From positions 1,674,001-1,738,000 of the forward strand of contig NZ_CP042382.1 of NCBI RefSeq assembly GCF_007954585.1: 64,000 nt of DNA, written 5' to 3'. Shown in pieces: positions 12,801 to 20,880 of this stretch. Position numbers and translations under genes: made by a program. The notes below the pieces were generated by a model. It saw only the letters and a list, made by a program, of their open reading frames with translations, was not told the origin of the DNA and searched no databases. The DNA comes from Pistricoccus aurantiacus. GTDB lineage: Bacteria > Pseudomonadota > Gammaproteobacteria > Pseudomonadales > Halomonadaceae. The stretch's first letter is position 1. Every line of letters starts with the position of its first letter.

Positions 12801-13795
12801 AGGAGCGTCAGCCAGTGCTGGTCGGCGGCCATGGGCAGCGCCAGCACGAAGGCATCCGGTTCGATGCCGCTGCCGGAAAACAGGGTCAGACCCGCCGCCG
12901 CCAGGGGCAGCACGAAGAAGCCGATGGTCACCAGATATAGCGGGAACAGCCAGCGAGCGCATCGGGCGTCATCCTGATGAGTGTTCTCCACCACCATGAC
13001 GTGAAACTGGCGCGGCAGACAGAAGATCGCCAGCATCGCAAGCAAGGTCTGCGCCCAGAAGCTGTGGCCGAAATCCTGGCTGGCCAGCTGGCGCTGAAGT
13101 TCGAGCTGATCGTCCGCCCGGGCGAGGATATCCCCCAGGCCGTCGAACATGCCCCAGGTCACGTAGATGCCCAGGATCAGGAAGGCACCGAGCTTGACCA
13201 GGGATTCGAAGGCGATGGCCTGAACGAGACCCTCGTGATGCTCCGTGGCATCCGTGTGACGAGTGCCGAAAAGAATTGCGAACAACGCCATCAGTACGGC
13301 GACGTAAAACGCGGTGTCTTCGAAAAGCGGTGCGCGAGCCAGGTCCGTGTCGGCGGTAAGTACCGTGAAGCTCGAGGAAACCGCCTTGAGCTGCAGCGCT
13401 AGATAGGGCAGGGCGCCAATCAGGGCCACCAGGCTGGCGAAAACCGCCAGGGGCTGGGTCTTGCCGTAACGGGACGCGATGAAATCCGCGATCGAGGTTA
13501 TGTTCTGGTGCTTGGCCACGCGAACCAGCTTGGCCAGCACCGGCCAGAACAGCAGGAAAGTCAGCAGCGGGCCAACGAAGATGCTGGCGAAGGACCAGCC
13601 GGAGGTGGCGGCCTCGCCCACGGCGCCATAGTAGGTCCAGGAGGTGCAGTAGATCGCCAAGGCCAGACTATAGATGATCGGGCGCCGCTGGCTCGGTCCA
13701 TGCTTGAGCGCGCGACGATCTCCATGCCAGGCAATGAGGAACAGTATGGCGATATACGCAAGCGATATGCCGATCAATAGCCAGCCCTGAAACAT
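9827..13795 (-). CDS. crbS: Transporter-linked hybrid sensor histidine kinase CrbS (MxtR)
   Basis: Inner-membrane sensor of 1322 residues. Residues 1 to about 500 form a sodium:solute symporter-like module with many membrane helices. A STAC-like linker lies around 540-620 and two PAS domains around 655-900 (the first at NINQGISVVDQ). A coiled-coil precedes the HisKA domain with H959 in AAASHDLLQPLNAARLF. The HATPase domain shows FLSNAIRYT, GPGIPESK and GLGLGLSIAD. A C-terminal receiver has D1246 in ADYHLDNEVTG. Family knowledge: CrbS/MxtR kinases sense acetate or related carbon status and drive acs through CrbR. Here it converges on crbR (15 bases between stops) and diverges from the DUF4212/symporter pair, so the whole circuit is contiguous. 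Whether the SSS module transports or only senses cannot be told from sequence. Confidence 0.92.
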   Translation of the reverse strand: MFQGWLLIGISLAYIAILFLIAWHGDRRALKHGPSQRRPIIYSLALAIYCTSWTYYGAVGEAATSGWSFASIFVGPLLTFLLFWPVLAKLVRVAKHQNITSIADFIASRYGKTQPLAVFASLVALIGALPYLALQLKAVSSSFTVLTADTDLARAPLFEDTAFYVAVLMALFAILFGTRHTDATEHHEGLVQAIAFESLVKLGAFLILGIYVTWGMFDGLGDILARADDQLELQRQLASQDFGHSFWAQTLLAMLAIFCLPRQFHVMVVENTHQDDARCARWLFPLYLVTIGFFVLPLAAAGLTLFSGSGIEPDAFVLALPMAADQHWLTLLTFIGGFSAATGMVIVAAVAISIMISNEIVIPALFRLRWFDTKAQDYGRLVLRTRRVTIAVILALAYGFYQLIGEYSTLATSGMLSFAAAAQFAPPVLGGLYWKRGNRLGVIVGMNVGFAIWAYTLMVPALVNAGVLPGGWLADGPLGLFWLSPISLFGINIGDPFTHGVMLSLGLNLFCYIFVSQMTSQRVVERIQASLFVDSVETRQTLVNRPWAGTTTVGDLKVLCQRFLGAEQVERGFADYARRSDARRSGKPLEDTQRASIDVIQFTERFLASVLGASSARIVINSALQGRGIGISDVISIVDEASQVLEFNRALLQATIENINQGISVVDQRLRLVVWNQRYLELFHFPDHLIRVGAPIDKIFRYNAYNGEYGPGDSEEQVALLLDNIRQGQPHNYVRYRQDGSVLEVQGNPMPGGGFVYTYQDITRQKRTEEALIRSENNIRIYTDNVPALIAYFDKECRYLFTNRAYERAFDVDRQAVIGKRVESVISPRIADERAPWMARALAGERVSFEISLQDKQNGLRYMLVTYTPHFGEGDNILGFFALYQDITERRQAEIALKETNENLEERVRERTQALSEANAALRQENRVRAEAEMALRQAKQIAEDANASKTRFLAAASHDLLQPLNAARLFTSALSQQVATDELKRTTGHIDNSLQAAEELLSTLLDISKLDAGALTPRRSHFALADIFAPLQAEFAVMAEDRGLDLEVVATSGWVDSDPQMLRRIVQNFLSNAIRYTRHGRVLLGCRHHGERFSIEVWDSGPGIPESKQVEIFQEFRRLDQATRHQESEKGLGLGLSIADRMSRVLNHSIRVRSWEGQGTAFSVSVPRVAAQLASPIKEHEALRRKGNHLAGARILCIDNESLILEGMKAMLSGWDCEVFTATSIGGAKSILRHLDQDPDAILADYHLDNEVTGLMALEALSERLSGEVPGILITADRTLEVAEEIKRSGYHMLLKPVRPAALRALLTRALQASRSQRQPS

Positions 13796-14167
13796 GTCGA
13801 CTCCCCGAGAACCCGGTCACGATACTTGGCGCTTTACAATAGCGATCCGTCTGTATCGGCTAATTTTTATCAGCCCGATTGTAGCGTCATTGACGCGAAG
13901 GGTATCGAAATCGACGCAAGGTTTTTGTCGCGTGCCGAGAGGTTTTCCGTTGCACCTTGGTCGTGATATACGAAGGGTTAATATCTTCGCTGTTTGATAC
14001 AAGCATTTGTTTTTTTTGGGATTTTTTTGGATGTTTTGAAGGCGCCTCCATGCTGCGACTAAAGTCCTTCTGCCGTCCAGGAAGCGGCTTGGCTAGGATT
14101 TGAGTGGTTTTTGCCTTTTTCCATCACCGAAAGTTACCGCGACAACAACAAACAGGAGCTTTGCCCC
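13796..14167. promoter_or_regulatory. Intergenic control region between crbS and the DUF4212/symporter operon
   Basis: These 372 bases between divergent genes hold no supported ORF. The stretch at about 13980-14040 is notably T-rich with two runs of T (around 14010-14030), unlike the GC-rich surroundings. It probably contains the promoters of both transcription units. I could not define a confident operator. AGGAG at 14154-14158 is the ribosome binding site of the DUF4212 gene. Confidence 0.5.
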
Positions 14168-14422
14168 ATGCAAGACAAAAGCCCTCAAGCCTATTGGAAA
14201 CGCAATATTCGCCTGATCCTCGGCTGTCTGGCCGTCTGGTTCATCGTGTCCTACGGCTTTGCCATTCTGCTGGTCGAGCCGCTCAACAACATACGCTTCT
14301 TCGGTTTCAAGCTGGGGTTCTGGTTCGCTCAGCAAGGCGCCATCTACGTCTTCCTCGGACTGATCATCTTCTATGCCTACAAGATGAACAAGATCGATGA
14401 AGAATTCGATGTGCATGAATAA
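14168..14422 (+). CDS. DUF4212 small subunit of a solute:sodium symporter
   Basis: 84-residue membrane protein with two predicted helices (ILGCLAVWFIVSYGFAILL and GAIYVFLGLIIFYAYKM) and the pattern YWKRNIR before helix 1. DUF4212 proteins are always found next to VC_2705-type SSS permeases and are regarded as their small subunit. The start at 14168 is chosen over an upstream in-frame ATG (14111) because AGGAG lies nine bases before it and conservation begins at QAYWKRN. The symporter gene follows after 35 bases. Confidence 0.88.
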   Translation: MQDKSPQAYWKRNIRLILGCLAVWFIVSYGFAILLVEPLNNIRFFGFKLGFWFAQQGAIYVFLGLIIFYAYKMNKIDEEFDVHE

Positions 14423-14457
14423 CAAGACACTATAACGCGATCGGGGGATTCCCTTTT

Positions 14458-16251
14458 ATGGATGTGCAACTGCTTACCTACCTTTTCGTGGGCGGCTCTT
14501 TCGTCCTCTATATCGGTATCGCGATCTGGTCGCGGGCCGGTTCCACCAAGGATTTCTATGTCGCCGGGGGCGGCGTGCCGCCAATGGCCAACGGCATGGC
14601 CACGGCGGCGGACTGGATGTCCGCGGCCTCGTTCATTTCCATGGCAGGCATGATCGCCTACCTGGGCTATGACGCCTCGGTCTATCTGATGGGCTGGACC
14701 GGTGGCTACGTGATGCTGGCCATGCTGCTTGCGCCCTACTTGCGCAAGTTCGGCAAGTTTACCGTGCCGGATTTCATCGGCGAGCGTTACTACTCCAATA
14801 TCGCGCGCTCCGTGGCAGTGATCTGTGTCATCTTCGTCTCCTTCACCTACGTAGCGGGACAGATGCGCGGTACCGGTATCGTCTTCGCGCGCTTCCTCGA
14901 GGTGGAAGTCGAGGTCGGCGTGGTCATCGGCATGGCGATCGTTTTCTTCTACGCGGTACTTGGCGGCATGAAGGGCATCACCTATACCCAGGTGGCCCAG
15001 TACTGCGTCTTGATCACCGCCTTCCTGGTGCCGGCGGTGTTCCTGTCGATCATGATGACCGGGCATATCCTGCCTCAGACCGGCCTGGGCGCCACCTATG
15101 TGGATGCGGCAGGCAACGACACCGGGGTGTATATTCTCGATCGTCTGGACGGTTTGCTGACGGAGCTGGGCTTTACTGCCTACACGGATGGCAGCATGCC
15201 CAAGATCAACGTCTTCTTCATCACCGCGGCCCTGATGTGCGGCACCGCCGGGCTGCCTCACGTTATCGTGCGCTTCTTCACCGTGCCCCGGGTACGGGAT
15301 GCGCGCACCAGCGCCGGCTGGGCACTGTTCTTCATCGCGCTCTTGTATACCACGGCGCCGGCGGTAGGGGTGTTCGCGCGGACCAACATCATCCAGTCCG
15401 TCAGCGATACCGCCTATCAGGAATTGCCGGAATGGTTCTACAACTGGGAAGGCGTGGGCCTGATCGGCTGGCTGGACAAGAACGACGATGGCCAGGTCCA
15501 GATGGGGCCGGGAGATCCCTTCGTCGGCAAGCCGGAGTTCAAGTCAGGGCTGCTGGATGAGGAGTCCTCCGGCGAGTACGGCCAGCGTATCGTGACCAAC
15601 CCGCCCACGGACAATACCAGCGAGGTGTACATCGATCGGGACATCATCGTACTGGCCAACCCGGAAATCGGTGGTTTGCCCGCCTGGGTGGTGGCACTGA
15701 TGGCCGCCGGTGGGGTGGCGGCGGCGCTTTCCACCGCGGCAGGGCTGCTCCTGGTAATTTCCTCGGCGATCTCCCACGACCTGCTCAAGAAGCAGATCAA
15801 ACCGGATATCTCCGACAAGGGCGAACTGCTGGCGGCGCGAATCGCGGCGGCAGTGGCGGTGGTGGTGGCTGGCTACTTCGGCATCAATCCGCCGGGCTTC
15901 GTGGCCCAGGTGGTGGCCTTCGCCTTCGGGCTCGCGGCGGCCTCGTTCTTCCCGGCGATTCTGCTGGGGATCTTCGACAAGCGCATGAACCGAGAAGGGG
16001 CGATCAGTGGCATGGTGCTGGGCCTGGTGTTCACTTTCAGCTACATCGTGTACACCAAGTTCATCAATACCGATCCGTCCATCTGGTGGTTCGGCATTTC
16101 TCCGGAAGGGATCGGTACCCTGGGCATGCTGCTGCACTTCGTCGTGGCCTTCGCGGTTTCCCGAATGACTGCAGCGCCGCCAGTCCACGTGCAGGAACTG
16201 GTCGAAAGCGTGCGGGTGCCCCGGGGTGCGGGTCAGGCCCATGCTCATTAA
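14458..16251 (+). CDS. Sodium:solute symporter, acetate-permease-like (VC_2705 subfamily)
   Basis: 597-residue inner-membrane SSS-family permease, related to ActP and most likely importing acetate or another short monocarboxylate with a cation. Family segments visible include DFYVAGGGVPPMANGMATAADWMSA (residues about 33-57), GQMRGTGIVFARF and GLPHVIVRFFTVP. A soluble insertion at about 335-390 contains an EF-hand-like loop DKNDDGQVQ (D340, N342, D344). Pairing with DUF4212, divergence from crbS and proximity to acs support an acetate role; the substrate itself is inferred. A GC-rich hairpin separates it from the next gene. Confidence 0.9.
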   Translation: MDVQLLTYLFVGGSFVLYIGIAIWSRAGSTKDFYVAGGGVPPMANGMATAADWMSAASFISMAGMIAYLGYDASVYLMGWTGGYVMLAMLLAPYLRKFGKFTVPDFIGERYYSNIARSVAVICVIFVSFTYVAGQMRGTGIVFARFLEVEVEVGVVIGMAIVFFYAVLGGMKGITYTQVAQYCVLITAFLVPAVFLSIMMTGHILPQTGLGATYVDAAGNDTGVYILDRLDGLLTELGFTAYTDGSMPKINVFFITAALMCGTAGLPHVIVRFFTVPRVRDARTSAGWALFFIALLYTTAPAVGVFARTNIIQSVSDTAYQELPEWFYNWEGVGLIGWLDKNDDGQVQMGPGDPFVGKPEFKSGLLDEESSGEYGQRIVTNPPTDNTSEVYIDRDIIVLANPEIGGLPAWVVALMAAGGVAAALSTAAGLLLVISSAISHDLLKKQIKPDISDKGELLAARIAAAVAVVVAGYFGINPPGFVAQVVAFAFGLAAASFFPAILLGIFDKRMNREGAISGMVLGLVFTFSYIVYTKFINTDPSIWWFGISPEGIGTLGMLLHFVVAFAVSRMTAAPPVHVQELVESVRVPRGAGQAHAH

Positions 16252-16274
16252 CTCATCCACCAGCCCATGAGCGA

Positions 16275-16296
16275 AAGCGGGCCATCAGGCCCGCTT
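16275..16296 (+). other. Intercistronic hairpin before the DUF294 gene
   Basis: A 9-bp stem (16275-16283 with 16288-16296) with an ATCA loop lies between the symporter stop and the next ribosome binding site (GGAG 16297-16300). There is no T-run, so it is more likely an mRNA 3'-end stabiliser or a modulator of downstream translation than a terminator. Confidence 0.5.
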
Positions 16297-16309
16297 GGAG
16301 ATGTTAACC

Positions 16310-18130
16310 ATGGTCGATGTCGATCTCTCGCAGTCCCCTTTCAACTTGCTCGACGAGCAAGGACGCGAACGGGTAAGAAACGGCATCGACCTGGCCTACT
16401 TCGATCAGGGGGAGACCCTGCTCGACGCCGGTCAGCCCGGCGAGTTCGTCTTTCTGGTTTACAAGGGCGAAGTCGCGGAGCTGGATTCCAGCAAGCAAGA
16501 CAGCAATGCGCGTATCGGTCACTACACCGCCGGTGACCTGTTCGGCGCCATCGCTATTCTCAACGGCACGAGCCGTTACCGATTCAAGGCGGAGCAGGAA
16601 AGTCTGTGCTATCTGTTGCCCAAGGCGCTGTTTCAGCAGCTTCGTGATGACTATCCCGCCTTCGCGGAATTCTTCCAGCAGCGCCTGGCTCAGAAGGCCC
16701 GGCAGTTGACCGAGCAACGTACTCAAAGCGGTGTTCACATGGCGGGTTTCATGCTGGCGCGGGTCGAGGACTGCATGCGGGCTCCGCTGCTGGTCGCCGC
16801 GGACACCAGTATCGCGGGCGCGGCGCATACGCTCAACGACAGTCACGCGGATAGCCTGCTGGTGAACGCCGGTCAAGGCTTTGGCATGGTGACCAAGACG
16901 GATCTGCTCAACGCGCTGGTGATACAAGAGCTTCCTCAGCAACAGCCGGTCGTCGACATCGCGAATTTCACGCTGATCACCGCCCGGCGAGATCAATACC
17001 TGTTTGAAGCCTTGGTGGCAATGACCCGGCACAAGGTGGCTCGGGTAGTGGTGATCGAGAACGACGCAGCGGTGGGCGTGGTGGAGTTGACGGATGTGTT
17101 GAGCTATTTTTCCAGCCGCAGCCATGTGGTCAGCCTGCAGATCGAACAGGCCGCCAGCCTGGAGGAACTGATCGATGCCAGCGCCAGAACGCCGGAACTG
17201 ATTCAGGCCCTGATGGCTCAGGGCGTCAAGCTGCGCTTTGTCATGAGTCTGCTGGCGGCGCTCAACGAGCGCATCATAGCCAAGGCCTGGCATTTCACCA
17301 TCGATACGCGCCAGCAGGACAATAGCTGTCTGATCGTGATGGGGAGTGAAGGACGCGGTGAACAAATCCTCAAGACGGATCAGGATAACGGCCTGATCCT
17401 GCCGAACGATGCGCACTGGCCGGGTTGCGCTCAGGCCATGAACGAATTTACCGAGGTGCTGATACGTCTGGGGTACCCGCCTTGCCCCGGCAACATCATG
17501 GTATCCAATCCGGACTGGACCGGTGACACGTCACGCTGGCGAAAGCGAGTCGCGCGCTGGGCGGATACCCGGGACGGCGATAGTCTGATGAATCTGGCCA
17601 TCCTGCTGGATGCCAAGGCGGTGGCGGGAGATCCGCGCTTGCTGGATGAAGTCAAGGAGGGGCTGTTCGAACGCTGTGCCAAGGACGATCTTTTGTTATC
17701 ACATTTCGCGCGAGCGGCGCTGCACTTTTCCACGCCCTTGACCCTGTTCGGCTCCTTGAAGAAGCCTCAGCATGGCATCGATATCAAGAAGGGCGGTATT
17801 TTCCCCATCGTGCATGGGGTGCGTGCCCTGGCCCTGAAAGAGCGTATCACCGCGACTTCCACCCTCGAGCGCCTGGATCAACTGGCGGCGGGCGGTCATC
17901 TCGAGGAAGGCGCCGCCGAGGATCTGGGCGAGGCGCTGTCTCTGTTCACCGAGCTGCGGCTAAAGCAGCAACTGGAGCGGCTGGAACAACCCGTGGCCGA
18001 AAAAGACGATACCAATCGGGTGGTGGTGCAGCAGTTGTCTTCCCTGGAGCGTGATCTGCTGCGGGAAGCCTTGCACATCGTCAAGGAGTTCAAGCAGCGC
18101 CTGTCCCAGCGCTTTCACCTGGAATATTGA
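16310..18130 (+). CDS. cNMP-binding / CBS / DUF294 putative nucleotidyltransferase
   Basis: 606-residue cytoplasmic protein. A cyclic-nucleotide-binding-like domain lies at about 10-130 and a pair of CBS domains at about 155-275. A GlnD-type nucleotidyltransferase core (DUF294) spans about 300-450, with GSEGRGEQ at G345 onward and TDQD acids D357 and D359. A C-terminal DUF294_C helical domain completes it. The presumed catalytic signature is intact; the substrate is unknown. The family is habitually next to SSS symporters of this type, so a nucleotide-signal-controlled role around carboxylate uptake is a reasonable inference. The ATG at 16310 is chosen because GGAG ends nine bases upstream; TTG 16295 and ATG 16301 are alternatives. 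Confidence 0.88.
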   Translation: MVDVDLSQSPFNLLDEQGRERVRNGIDLAYFDQGETLLDAGQPGEFVFLVYKGEVAELDSSKQDSNARIGHYTAGDLFGAIAILNGTSRYRFKAEQESLCYLLPKALFQQLRDDYPAFAEFFQQRLAQKARQLTEQRTQSGVHMAGFMLARVEDCMRAPLLVAADTSIAGAAHTLNDSHADSLLVNAGQGFGMVTKTDLLNALVIQELPQQQPVVDIANFTLITARRDQYLFEALVAMTRHKVARVVVIENDAAVGVVELTDVLSYFSSRSHVVSLQIEQAASLEELIDASARTPELIQALMAQGVKLRFVMSLLAALNERIIAKAWHFTIDTRQQDNSCLIVMGSEGRGEQILKTDQDNGLILPNDAHWPGCAQAMNEFTEVLIRLGYPPCPGNIMVSNPDWTGDTSRWRKRVARWADTRDGDSLMNLAILLDAKAVAGDPRLLDEVKEGLFERCAKDDLLLSHFARAALHFSTPLTLFGSLKKPQHGIDIKKGGIFPIVHGVRALALKERITATSTLERLDQLAAGGHLEEGAAEDLGEALSLFTELRLKQQLERLEQPVAEKDDTNRVVVQQLSSLERDLLREALHIVKEFKQRLSQRFHLEY

Positions 18131-18147
18131 CTTTGCGAGGGCAAGAC

Positions 18148-18816
18148 GTGTTCAAGACATGGCGGCGAATCGTCGATCGACGGCGCCAGTCGGACGGCTA
18201 TTATGGGTGGCTGTTCAACCCTTATACTGGCAATGAGCTGGTGGCCATCGATTGTGAAACCACCGGCCCTGACCCGCGCAGTGCGGAGTTGGTGGCGATC
18301 GGCGCGATCAAGCTGCGGGACGCACGGCTGCTGGTCAGCGATGCTCTGGAGCTGCGCTTGACGCCTCCGGCAAGTCTGGCGGGAAATTCAATCCGTTTTC
18401 ACGGCTTGCGTCGCATCGATCTGGAAAATGGAATAGAACGACGCGATGCCTTGCAGCACTTTCTGGAGTTCGTCGGCAATCGCCCGCTGGTGAGTTGGGG
18501 CATCGATTTCGATCTGATGATACTCAACCGCTATCTGCGCGCGGAATTCGATTTCGAGCTGCCCAATGCTCGACTCGATGTGGCAAAGCGTTACGCTCAG
18601 CGCCAGCGTTGCGCCTATTCTCCGCCGGAACCTGCCCCGTGTTTCAAAGCCGCCTGCCGGTCCCTCGATATCCCGTTGATTCAACGTAGTCCGCTCGGCA
18701 ACGCGATGGGCGCCGGATTGCTGCATCTGCGCCTGGCCCGTGAGGATAGATCGCCGAGTCTTGCAAGGCTTGCTGCTCCCACCCATAAAGTATCGAGCAA
18801 GGAGTTTTTGTCATGA
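18148..18816 (+). CDS. DnaQ-like 3'-5' exonuclease-fold protein with an eroded ExoIII motif
   Basis: 222-residue protein of the DEDD exonuclease family, in an operon with the DUF294 gene. ExoI is intact (VAIDCETTGPDP), and ExoII-like SWGIDFDLMILNRYL keeps its Asp. At the position of ExoIII (usual form H-x-A-x-x-D) the sequence is RSPLGNAMGAG. The catalytic His and Asp are replaced, so 3'-5' exonuclease activity is doubtful. The start is taken as GTG 18148, eight bases after GAGG at 18136-18139; an upstream TTG at 18127 overlaps the previous stop. The stop overlaps the next ATG (ATGA at 18813-18816). Confidence 0.82.
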   Translation: MFKTWRRIVDRRRQSDGYYGWLFNPYTGNELVAIDCETTGPDPRSAELVAIGAIKLRDARLLVSDALELRLTPPASLAGNSIRFHGLRRIDLENGIERRDALQHFLEFVGNRPLVSWGIDFDLMILNRYLRAEFDFELPNARLDVAKRYAQRQRCAYSPPEPAPCFKAACRSLDIPLIQRSPLGNAMGAGLLHLRLAREDRSPSLARLAAPTHKVSSKEFLS

Positions 18817-19037
18817 TGGTCTGGCTGGAGAATCTGCTGTTGCTCCTGGGCTTTGCGATCGTGTTGATCGCCTATGGCCGCTATGTTCGTCGCACCCAGG
18901 ACGTACGCGGTGTGCTGATGTTCTGGGCGCGGCGCCTGTCGCTTTCCGCATCGGAGTTTCGCTTGCAACGTAGCGGCATCGTCTTGATGCTCTTGGGTGT
19001 GGTGCTGCGCTATCTGAATATGCTGGAGATTCTCTAG
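18813..19037 (+). CDS. Small two-helix membrane protein, uncharacterised
   Basis: 74 residues with two hydrophobic segments ([18 protein letters not shown] and [17 protein letters not shown]) around a basic loop ([15 protein letters not shown]). It has a good AAGGAG ribosome binding site (18799-18804) and is translationally coupled to the exonuclease-like gene. I do not recognise a named family. Position suggests it belongs to the acetate-locus operon and acts in the inner membrane. Confidence 0.75.
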   Translation: MMVWLENLLLLLGFAIVLIAYGRYVRRTQDVRGVLMFWARRLSLSASEFRLQRSGIVLMLLGVVLRYLNMLEIL

Positions 19038-19128
19038 CGGCGATCTGCTGGGCGAGAGTAGGCGTGCGGTGATACCATTGCGCCTTACCGTTCTTTACCC
19101 TTATTTCGAGTCCGCCCCGCGTCCCCTC

Positions 19129-20046
19129 ATGTCAGATACGATTTTGTCCTCTCAGCTCTCGACCATCGGCGATGATGTATCAAGCCAGCAGGCCGTCAAA
19201 CAGGTCGCTGCCCGACAAAAACACGAATTCAACAAGCTGCACAAGCGTCTGCGTCGGCAGGTGGGCAATGCCATCATCGACTATGACATGATTCGAGAAG
19301 GTGACCGGGTCATGGTGTGTCTTTCCGGGGGCAAGGATTCCTACACGCTACTCGAGATTCTGCGCAATCTGCAGCGCAACGCACCGGTGGACTTTTCTCT
19401 GGTGGCGGTCAATCTCGATCAGAAGCAGCCTGGGTTTCCCGAGCACGTGCTGCCGGAATACCTGGACGGCGTCGGCGTGGAATATCATATCCTGGAGCGG
19501 GATACCTACTCCGTGGTCAAGGAAAAGACGCCGGAAGGCAAGACCACCTGTGCTCTCTGTTCCCGGCTGCGTCGAGGCTCATTGTATGGCTTCGCCGAGG
19601 AAATCGGTGCCACCAAGATCGCCCTGGGTCACCACCGGGAGGACATTCTCGAAACCCTGTTTCTCAACATGTTCTTTGGCGGCTCTCTGAAGGCAATGCC
19701 GCCAAAGCTGCTTTCTGACGATGGCAAGAATATCGTCATTCGGCCTCTGGCCTACTGTCGCGAGGCAGATATCGCCGAGTTCTCTCGCCGGATGGCCTTT
19801 CCGATCATTCCCTGCAACCTGTGCGGCTCCCAGCCCAACCTGCAGCGCCAGGTAGTCAAGGAAATGCTCAACGAATGGGACGCCAAACATCCCGGGCGGC
19901 TGGAAACCATGTTCAAGGCGGTGACCAATATCGCTCCCTCGCAGCTCGCCGATCGGGATCTGTTCGATTTCCATGGGCTGGAGGAAAAGCGCGAGACGCT
20001 GATGGCCAACCGTATCTCCGCCTTTGATCTGGGTCGAGAGGTTTGA
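19129..20046 (+). CDS. ttcA: tRNA 2-thiocytidine(32) synthetase TtcA
   Basis: Iron-sulfur, ATP-dependent enzyme that thiolates C32 of certain tRNAs. It has the PP-loop SGGKDS at residues 66-71 and the cluster cysteine pairs in [12 protein letters not shown] and [12 protein letters not shown]. Length is 305 residues, close to the E. coli enzyme (311). The start ATG 19129 lacks an obvious ribosome binding site. An in-frame GTG at 19069 would add 20 residues without family support. A bidirectional terminator separates it from convergent anr. Confidence 0.96.
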   Translation: MSDTILSSQLSTIGDDVSSQQAVKQVAARQKHEFNKLHKRLRRQVGNAIIDYDMIREGDRVMVCLSGGKDSYTLLEILRNLQRNAPVDFSLVAVNLDQKQPGFPEHVLPEYLDGVGVEYHILERDTYSVVKEKTPEGKTTCALCSRLRRGSLYGFAEEIGATKIALGHHREDILETLFLNMFFGGSLKAMPPKLLSDDGKNIVIRPLAYCREADIAEFSRRMAFPIIPCNLCGSQPNLQRQVVKEMLNEWDAKHPGRLETMFKAVTNIAPSQLADRDLFDFHGLEEKRETLMANRISAFDLGREV

Positions 20047-20078
20047 GGTCGACGCGTCAATCTCGTTGACAAAACGAA

Positions 20079-20107
20079 AACGCCACTGTGAGAGTGGCGT
20101 TTCTCTT
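20079..20107. terminator. Bidirectional terminator between ttcA and anr
   Basis: A 9-bp stem (20079-20087 with 20093-20101) with loop GTGAG is followed by TTCTCTT on the plus strand. It is flanked by A-rich sequence (T-rich on the minus strand) on the other side, serving both convergent genes. Confidence 0.85.
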
Positions 20108-20136
20108 GAAGCTTGTTTTTACACAGGCGATTTTAT

Positions 20137-20880
20137 TCAGCCATGGACTTCACCTTCCGACAGGGCCTCCAGGGCTTCGAGATCGAGAATATTGACCTCA
20201 CGACCGGAAACCGCCACCAGTTGCTGTTCTTGGAAGCGCCCCAGAATACGACTGACGGTTTCCACCGCTAGCCCCAGATAGTTGCCGATATCCGCGCGGG
20301 ACATGGAAAGCCGGAAACTGTAGGCGGAATAGCCGCGACGTCTGAAACGGGCGGAAAGACTGGAGAGAAAGCTCGCCAGCCGTTCATCCGCGGTCTTGCG
20401 TGACAGCAGACGCAACATCTGGCGATCGTCGCGTATTTCCTTGCTCATGCTGCGAAACAGCTGGGTACGAAGGCCCGGGATACGCTCGGACAGGGCATCG
20501 AGCCGGTCAAAAGGAATTTCACATACGGTCGTGGTTTCCAGAGCAATGATATTGCCCGGGTAACGCTCTTCGTCGATACCATCCAGCCCCACCAGTTCGC
20601 TCGGCAGGTAGAAGTTGGTGAGCTGATCGTCGCCGCCGCTTTCACTGGACACTTGCTTGAGACTGCCGGAGCGTACCGCGAAAACGTTTGAGAATGGAGC
20701 ATGCTGGCGTACCAGGGCTTCACCTTTCTTGAGCGGCGCGCGTCGTCTGACGATGGCATCGAAGCGATCGATGTCGTCCAGTTCCAGGGCCAGGGGTAGG
20801 CAGAGGGAACTCAGACTGCAGGTCTGACAGCGAGTCTCAAGTAGACGAGAGCGGTGCGTGGCAAGAGCGGTGTCCGCCAT
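20137..20880 (-). CDS. anr: Anr/Fnr-family oxygen-responsive transcriptional regulator
   Basis: 247-residue CRP/FNR regulator. All four ligands expected for an oxygen-labile [4Fe-4S] cluster are present: C18, C21 and C27 in the N-terminal CQTCSLSSLC, and C120. A cyclic-nucleotide-like beta-roll, dimerisation helix and winged helix with recognition segment ETVSRILGRFQ follow. That is the E..SR pattern that reads TTGAT half-sites. It should act as a low-oxygen activator, and a matching box lies in front of ccoN in this window. Upstream, CTAGGAGAG gives a ribosome binding site. It lies at the end of the minus-strand cco block, 83 bases after the HemN-like gene. Confidence 0.95.
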   Translation of the reverse strand: MADTALATHRSRLLETRCQTCSLSSLCLPLALELDDIDRFDAIVRRRAPLKKGEALVRQHAPFSNVFAVRSGSLKQVSSESGGDDQLTNFYLPSELVGLDGIDEERYPGNIIALETTTVCEIPFDRLDALSERIPGLRTQLFRSMSKEIRDDRQMLRLLSRKTADERLASFLSSLSARFRRRGYSAYSFRLSMSRADIGNYLGLAVETVSRILGRFQEQQLVAVSGREVNILDLEALEALSEGEVHG

